A program made the position numbers and the translations under genes. A stretch of DNA of 10,507 bases from the NCBI RefSeq assembly GCF_938040115.1, contig NZ_CALHXD010000107.1, positions 1-10,507 of the forward strand. The letters are read 5' to 3'. The notes under the pieces were generated by a model. That model was not told where the DNA came from. It did not search any database and saw nothing but the letters and a program-made list of their open reading frames with translations. This stretch comes from an uncultured Campylobacter sp. (GTDB lineage Bacteria; Campylobacterota; Campylobacteria; Campylobacterales; Campylobacteraceae). This document shows positions 6,609-10,507 of this stretch, in pieces; position 1 is the first letter of the stretch, and every line of letters starts with the position of its first letter.

Positions 6609-7267
6609 ACTAGCCCTTTTAGCATCTTTAGTCCATCATCCGTACCTAAAAATTTCTCGCAGGCGCGCTCGGGGTGAGGCATGAGGCCGAATATCTTTTT
6701 GTTCTTATCGCAAATTCCTGCTACCTCGTCGACCGAGCCGTTTGGATTTAGCTCTGCGCCGTTTGCGTCGCAGTATTTTAGCAGTACCTGATCGTTGTCG
6801 TAGAGGCCTTTTAGCGTCGCCTCGTCGGCGTAAAAGTTTCCCTCGCCGTGAGCGATCGGGATGTTTACGATCTCGCCGACGCTCAAATTTGATAGAAATT
6901 TATTTGCGTTTGAAACCACTTTTAGATAGTGGTATTTTGAGATGAAGCTTAAATTTTCGTTTCGTCTCATCGCGCCCGCGAGTAGTTTTAGCTCGCACAG
7001 CATCTGAAAGCCGTTGCAAATGCCAAGCACGTATCCGCCTTTTTGCGCATGTTTTACGACTGCACTCATCGCCGGGCTAAATTTAGCGATAGCCGCCGTG
7101 CGTAGGTAGTCGCCGTAGCTAAATCCGCCCGGAAGTACGATAAGATCGGCATTTATCTCGCTTTCTTTGTGCCAGATTATCTGCGTCTGGCAACCCAAAA
7201 GCTCAAAAGCGTACTTTGTATCTTGCTCGCAGTTCGTGCCTGGAAACAAAACGATGGCGACTTTCAT
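6602..7267 (-). CDS. purQ: PurQ, glutaminase subunit of FGAM synthase
   Basis: Class I glutamine amidotransferase that supplies ammonia to PurL for converting FGAR to FGAM in purine synthesis. It is the separate small subunit of the PurSQL complex. It has 221 residues, starting MKVAIVLFPGTNCEQD. The nucleophile elbow GICNGFQ contains Cys84, and MPHPER supplies His198 and Glu200 of the catalytic triad; the PGGFSYGDYLR block (46-56) is characteristic of PurQ. I chose the ATG at 7265-7267, not one five codons earlier. It overlaps the purS TGA as ATGA, proteins of the family begin at this Met, and the earlier ATG has no ribosome site. purL is not in the window. Confidence 0.96.
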   Translation of the reverse strand: MKVAIVLFPGTNCEQDTKYAFELLGCQTQIIWHKESEINADLIVLPGGFSYGDYLRTAAIAKFSPAMSAVVKHAQKGGYVLGICNGFQMLCELKLLAGAMRRNENLSFISKYHYLKVVSNANKFLSNLSVGEIVNIPIAHGEGNFYADEATLKGLYDNDQVLLKYCDANGAELNPNGSVDEVAGICDKNKKIFGLMPHPERACEKFLGTDDGLKMLKGLVC

Positions 7268-7524
7268 TTTGCGCTCTCGCATTTATCGTTCAAATTTATC
7301 TCGTAGTCCTCAATGACGGTGTTTGCGAGCAGTTCTTCGCACATTTTGGTGAGCTCCTTGCGCGCTTCGTCTTTGCTTGCGGCACTTATATCCAGCACGA
7401 TTTGTTTGCCTATTCGTACGCCGCTTACGTTATTAAATCCAAGCGAGCCGAGCGCGTGCTCGACTGCCTTTCCTTGCGGGTCTAAAACGCCGTTTTTTAA
7501 GGATACGTTGATGATAGCTTTCAT
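7264..7524 (-). CDS. purS: PurS, structural subunit of FGAM synthase
   Basis: Small 86-residue protein that bridges PurQ and PurL in the PurSQL form of FGAM synthase, which replaces the single large PurL of enterobacteria. The family pattern is visible: MKAIINVSLKNGVLDPQGKA at the start, then LGSLGF and VSGVRIGKQIVLDI (about 26-46), and a C-terminal IEDYEINL. The ATG follows the purC stop by 1 bp. The ribosome site AAGG is formed by the last codons of purC, so the pair is translationally linked. It ends in TGA overlapping purQ. Confidence 0.95.
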   Translation of the reverse strand: MKAIINVSLKNGVLDPQGKAVEHALGSLGFNNVSGVRIGKQIVLDISAASKDEARKELTKMCEELLANTVIEDYEINLNDKCESAK

Positions 7525-7525
7525 T

Positions 7526-8242
7526 TTAAACCTTAGATAAAATTCTTTTTAAAACTTCTTCGTAGGCGACTTTTACGTTGCCAAGATCTTGACGGAATCT
7601 ATCTTTATCGAGTTTTTCGTTCGTAGTCGCGTCCCAAAAGCGACAACTATCTGGGCTGATCTCGTCTGCTAGCAGGATATTTCCGTCTTTATCGACGCCG
7701 AATTCGACTTTAAAATCGACTAATTTTAAGTTTCTGTCTGCGAAAAATTTAAAGAGGATAGCGTTTATCTCGCGGCCCATGTGTTTTAGTCTGTCAAGGT
7801 CGTTTTCGCTCTTAACTAAGCCCATGATTAGACAGTGTTCGTCATTTACGAGCGGATCGTGCAGATCGTCGTTTTTGTAGTAAAACTCTACCAATGGAAA
7901 CGACAAAACCGTGCCTTCTTTTATCGCAAGGCGCTTTGTTAGCGAACCGGTTGCGATATTTCTCACGACCACTTCAAGCGGGATGATTTCACATTTTTTC
8001 ACGAGCTGTTCGGTGTCGCTTAGGGTTTCGACCAGGTGAGTCGGGATGCCTTTTTCTTTTAAAAGATGAAAAAGCTGCGTCGAAATTTTGTTATTTAGCG
8101 CGCCTTTACCGGCTTCGTTACCTCTTTTTTGCGCATCAAAGGCGGTTAAGTCGTCTTTAAATTCCGCTATTAGCAAGTTCGCATCGTCCGTTGCGAACAT
8201 CTTTTTTCCCTTGCCCTCGTAGATCAGCTCTTTTTTTTGCAT
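7526..8242 (-). CDS. purC: PurC, SAICAR synthetase
   Basis: Ligates aspartate to CAIR using ATP, forming SAICAR, in purine synthesis. The 238 residues match the usual bacterial length. Recognisable blocks are YEGKGKKMF (8-16, nucleotide-binding glycine loop), IPLEVVVRNIATGS (87-100, a family signature), LVDFKVEFG (174-182) and DEISPDSCRFWD (193-204, the second signature). The ATG has AAGGAG 7 bases upstream, and the gene starts 11 bp after the ctp stop. Its clustering with purS and purQ gives one transcript for several purine steps, although these steps are not consecutive (PurM and the PurK/PurE steps lie between). Confidence 0.97.
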   Translation of the reverse strand: MQKKELIYEGKGKKMFATDDANLLIAEFKDDLTAFDAQKRGNEAGKGALNNKISTQLFHLLKEKGIPTHLVETLSDTEQLVKKCEIIPLEVVVRNIATGSLTKRLAIKEGTVLSFPLVEFYYKNDDLHDPLVNDEHCLIMGLVKSENDLDRLKHMGREINAILFKFFADRNLKLVDFKVEFGVDKDGNILLADEISPDSCRFWDATTNEKLDKDRFRQDLGNVKVAYEEVLKRILSKV

Positions 8243-8253
8243 TTTTGCACTCC

Positions 8254-9558
8254 TTATTTTAGCTGTAAAATTTTGATCGCGTCAATCGCCGATTTTAGTT
8301 GTATATCGTCGTTTACGTTAGCCTCGGTTATTATAGTCTTATTGTCCGTGATTTTCGTAGCGTTTTTGTCGCTATTTGCGTCTATTTTGCTCAGTTCGTT
8401 GGTTAGGTGTTTTTTTAGTTCGCTCTCTTTTATAGAAAAGGCATTTTCATCCTGCTGAGGCACTTTGCCAGGAAATACGATAATATCAGGCTCAACGCCT
8501 GTTGCTTGGATAGTGCGGCCGCTAGGTAAGTAGTAGCGCGCTATAGTTAGGCGGATGGCCTCTTTGTCGTCTACGGGTAGGATGATCTGCACGCTGCCTT
8601 TACCGAACGTCTTTTCGCCGATAACGACGGCTCGTTTGTGGTCTTGTAGCGATCCGCTCACGATCTCGCTCGCGCTCGCGCTTCCGCCGTTAACTAGCAC
8701 CGCAAGCGGTAAATTTGTGATTTTATTTGCTCTTGCGGCTTTAAATTCGCTATTTTCGCTCTCGTTTCTGCCCTTTTGAGATACGATCACGCCGCTATCT
8801 ATAAACAAATTCGTCAGTCCGACCGCTTGGTTTAAAAGTCCGCCTGGGTTGTTGCGAAGGTCAAGGATGATGCCTTCCGCTTTTGGATATTTTTTGATAA
8901 ATTCCTCGGCCTTTTCGGTTACGTGCTTGTCAAAATTTGTCACGCGAAGATATAGGATGTTGTCTTTTTCGATCATCTTTGCGTAAACGGACTCGACTGA
9001 GATGATGTCGCGCACGAGCTTGACGTCAAACGGCTTTTGCTCGCCTTTTCGCACGATAGTTATCGTAATAGGCGTCTTTGGTTTGCCGCGCATTTTATTT
9101 ACAGCTTCGTCTATGGTGGTGCCTAGAGTCGCGTTTCCATCGATGCGAAGGATGATGTCGCCGCTTTTTATGCCGGCTTTATCCGCAGGCGTATTTTCGA
9201 TAGGCGAGATGACCGTTAGGGCGCCGTCTTTCATACCGACAGTGATGCCTAGGCCGCCAAATTCGCCGTTTGTCTGTACCTGCATATCTTTAAACGCCTT
9301 TTCGTTTAAAAATCCGGAATGCGCATCAAGGTTGTTTAAAAGCCCTTCTATGGCTTTATCCACGATCTCTTTAAACTGTAAATCATCAACATAATATTTT
9401 TCGATAGTAGAAATGGTTTTTGTAAGTTTAGAGAGCGATTGCAGTTTAGAATTCGATCCGTCCTCGGTGGCTTTAGCATTTAAATTTGCGCTAAAAACCG
9501 CTCCGAATATCATAGCGCCCGCAACGCTTGAAAACAAAAACGTCTTTTTTTTATTCAA
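8254..9558 (-). CDS. ctpA: S41 C-terminal processing protease with PDZ domain
   Basis: Periplasmic serine protease of the CtpA/Prc family, 434 residues. An N-terminal signal peptide (hydrophobic core about 6-23, cleavage probably in the ANLNAKA stretch) is followed by a helical N-domain. A PDZ domain follows (about 95-175, with GGLGITV and AGIKSGDIILRIDG), then the S41 core: ILDLRNNPGG (231-240), GGSASASEI with the predicted nucleophile Ser295, and KTFGKGSVQ with the general-base Lys320. The 25-residue Ser-Lys spacing matches the family. A charged C-terminal tail (about 365-434) follows. The start is TTG at 9556-9558 with AGGAG 7 bases upstream; no ATG is available that keeps the signal peptide. 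It is first in the operon with purCSQ. Such proteases trim envelope or cell-wall enzymes; the substrate here is unknown. The symbol is by family. Confidence 0.94.
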   Translation of the reverse strand: MNKKKTFLFSSVAGAMIFGAVFSANLNAKATEDGSNSKLQSLSKLTKTISTIEKYYVDDLQFKEIVDKAIEGLLNNLDAHSGFLNEKAFKDMQVQTNGEFGGLGITVGMKDGALTVISPIENTPADKAGIKSGDIILRIDGNATLGTTIDEAVNKMRGKPKTPITITIVRKGEQKPFDVKLVRDIISVESVYAKMIEKDNILYLRVTNFDKHVTEKAEEFIKKYPKAEGIILDLRNNPGGLLNQAVGLTNLFIDSGVIVSQKGRNESENSEFKAARANKITNLPLAVLVNGGSASASEIVSGSLQDHKRAVVIGEKTFGKGSVQIILPVDDKEAIRLTIARYYLPSGRTIQATGVEPDIIVFPGKVPQQDENAFSIKESELKKHLTNELSKIDANSDKNATKITDNKTIITEANVNDDIQLKSAIDAIKILQLK

Positions 9559-9588
9559 AGTTAATCTCCTGCCTTTTTAAGTGGGGGT

Positions 9589-9594
9589 ATTTTA
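9589..9594 (-). promoter_or_regulatory. Probable -10 box of the ctp-purCSQ-plsC operon
   Basis: The minus strand reads AAC-TAAAAT-ACC, 30 bases before the ctp TTG, a reasonable Campylobacter -10. The preceding 60 bases hold repeated T-tracts at roughly helical spacing, as often seen upstream of -10 boxes in this genus. No -35 consensus is evident. Confidence 0.4.
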
Positions 9595-9627
9595 GTTAAA
9601 TTTGCCTAAAAATAGGATAAAAGATTT

Positions 9628-9646
9628 AATAAAATTTAATTTTATT
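9628..9646. repeat. AT-only inverted repeat in the ctp/clpB divergent spacer
   Basis: AATAAAAT (9628-9635) and ATTTTATT (9639-9646) flank a 3-base spacer, roughly midway between the two divergent promoters. It could be a regulator site or simply reflect AT-rich promoter DNA. Confidence 0.3.
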
Positions 9647-9678
9647 TTGTAAGTGTTTATATTAAATAACTTAGATAA

Positions 9679-9699
9679 CTTGACAATAATCGACTAAAG
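9679..9699. promoter_or_regulatory. HAIR-like (HspR-type) operator overlapping the clpB -35 box
   Basis: CTTGACA (9679-9685), a 7-base spacer, then ACTAAAG (9693-9699). Against the HAIR consensus CTTGAGT-N7-ACTCAAG this matches 11 of 14 positions with exact spacing. The left half contains the clpB -35 hexamer, so a bound repressor would block polymerase. HspR is known to repress clpB in C. jejuni; its action here is inference. Confidence 0.55.
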
Positions 9700-9708
9700 T
9701 TATATAAT
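9680..9708 (+). promoter_or_regulatory. Consensus sigma-70 promoter of clpB
   Basis: TTGACA (9680-9685), a 17-base spacer and TATAAT (9703-9708): both hexamers and the spacing are perfect. Transcription should begin near 9715, giving a leader of about 22 bases. A strong promoter of this type fits a gene held off by a repressor and released by heat. Confidence 0.85.
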
Positions 9709-9736
9709 ACGCTCATTATAAACTAAAGGAGAAAAA

Positions 9737-10507
9737 ATGGCGAATTTAGGCGAAAATTTAACCGCACAAATGCAAGAGCTGGTAGAAAAGGGAGTCGCGC
9801 TAGCGATACACGCGAAAAATCCGCAAACCTTTCCGCTTCATTTGCTTTGGGCGCTAGCCGCAGATAGTAGCTCGCTACTAAACCAAGTCTTTAACAAAAT
9901 GAACGTCAGCAAGGACGCGGTGGAACTTGAAGTAAAAAGCAAAGCCGCACAGCTACCGACAAGCTCAAACGTCAGCAAGGAAAACGTGCAAATTTCAAGA
10001 GAGCTCATAAACTCTCTTGAAAGCGCAAAAGCTCTGATGGTGAGCCTAGGGGATAGCTATATCGCGGTAGATACGTGGATTATCTCGGCGCTTGAGCTGC
10101 CTGAAATTAAACAAATTTTAGGCAAATTTACAGATGTTTTAGAAATCCGCAAAAATTTGGAAAGCATTAGAGCAGGGCGCAAGATAGACAGCCAAACCGG
10201 CGACGAGACGCTAGATAGCTTGGAGAAGTACGGCATCGATCTAACTGCAAAGGCGCTAAATAAGGAGCTCGATCCAGTCATAGGGCGCGACGAAGAGATC
10301 ACGCGCATGATGCAAATTTTAATAAGAAAAAGCAAGAATAATCCTATTTTATTAGGCGAGCCGGGCGTTGGTAAAACCGCTATCGTCGAGGGCTTAGCGC
10401 AAAAAATCGTGGCAAAAGACGTGCCTACTAGCCTAGCAAACAAGCGAGTGATCGCGCTTGATATGAGCGCGCTGATCGCGGGCGCGAAGTACCGCGGCGA
10501 GTTTGAA
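9737..10507 (+). CDS. clpB: ClpB disaggregase, N-terminal 257 residues (runs off the window)
   Basis: AAA+ Hsp100 chaperone that, with DnaK, pulls proteins out of aggregates as a cytosolic hexamer. The open frame covers 257 codons to the window edge without a stop; full family length is about 860, so the second ATPase domain and C-terminus are missing here only because of truncation. Visible parts are the N-terminal Clp domain (about 1-145), the linker and the start of the first AAA+ module. That module shows NKELDPVIGRDEEI (175-188), Walker A GEPGVGKT (207-214), EGLAQKI (218-224) and the pore-proximal KYRGEFE at the edge. The ATG at 9737-9739 has AAAGGAG ending 5 bases before it. It is divergent from ctp, with its own promoter and HAIR-like operator. 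Confidence 0.97.
   Translation, partial: MANLGENLTAQMQELVEKGVALAIHAKNPQTFPLHLLWALAADSSSLLNQVFNKMNVSKDAVELEVKSKAAQLPTSSNVSKENVQISRELINSLESAKALMVSLGDSYIAVDTWIISALELPEIKQILGKFTDVLEIRKNLESIRAGRKIDSQTGDETLDSLEKYGIDLTAKALNKELDPVIGRDEEITRMMQILIRKSKNNPILLGEPGVGKTAIVEGLAQKIVAKDVPTSLANKRVIALDMSALIAGAKYRGEFE

Noticed and set aside
7268..7282. Five-codon N-terminal extension of PurQ
   Set aside because: There is no ribosome site before the upstream ATG; the ATGA overlap and family N-terminus favour the start at 7267.
10057..10443. A 128-codon leftward open frame
   Set aside because: It lies wholly antisense to clpB, whose frame shows clear ClpB motifs; this is a shadow.

Overview
The window looks like chromosomal DNA of a Campylobacter, probably one of the moderate-GC species of the rectus/showae/curvus/concisus type rather than C. 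jejuni. The reasons are the very frequent AAATTTG/AAATTTA words, the short 5' UTRs with TATAAT-like -10 boxes, the protein sequences themselves, and a gene order I recognise: clpB / S41 protease / purC / purS / purQ / SH3-domain envelope protein / plsC / htpG. From memory this matches the Cj0509c-Cj0518 neighbourhood of C. jejuni. The genus call is an inference from these signals; no search was run.

Layout. Nearly everything reads leftward (minus strand). At the right end clpB (9737 to the window edge, 5' part only) is the single rightward gene. It diverges from a tightly packed leftward operon across a 178-bp AT-rich spacer. The operon is ctp (S41 C-terminal processing protease), purC, purS, purQ, an SH3-domain membrane/lipoprotein, and plsC. 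Its junctions are 11 bp, 1 bp, a 4-bp ATGA overlap, a 7-bp overlap and a 14-bp overlap. Three purine steps (PurC and two of the three PurSQL subunits) are thus co-transcribed with envelope functions. Next comes a periplasmic ankyrin-like protein (3609-4505), and directly behind it a decayed tandem copy of the same gene (about 3184-3512). I recall crcB at this site in C. jejuni; no crcB is visible here. htpG (Hsp90) follows with its own promoter and two tandem hairpins at its end. The left end holds a two-gene sensory unit: a PAS-domain (Aer/CetB-like) gene interrupted by one in-frame TGA, overlapping by ATGA a small helical protein of unknown function.

The items most worth attention are four. 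(1) The PAS gene is broken only by a TGA at the position of a conserved tryptophan. (2) A previously unannotated pseudogene, paralogous to the ankyrin-like gene, lies in the apparent gap between that gene and htpG. (3) HAIR-like inverted repeats with exactly 7-base spacers lie in front of both chaperone genes, clpB and htpG, suggesting shared HspR control. (4) clpB has a textbook TTGACA-N17-TATAAT promoter, unusual in Campylobacter, with its -35 box embedded in the HAIR-like site. I saw no CRISPR array, tRNA, rRNA, insertion sequence or phage gene, and no clear evidence of an entirely new system.
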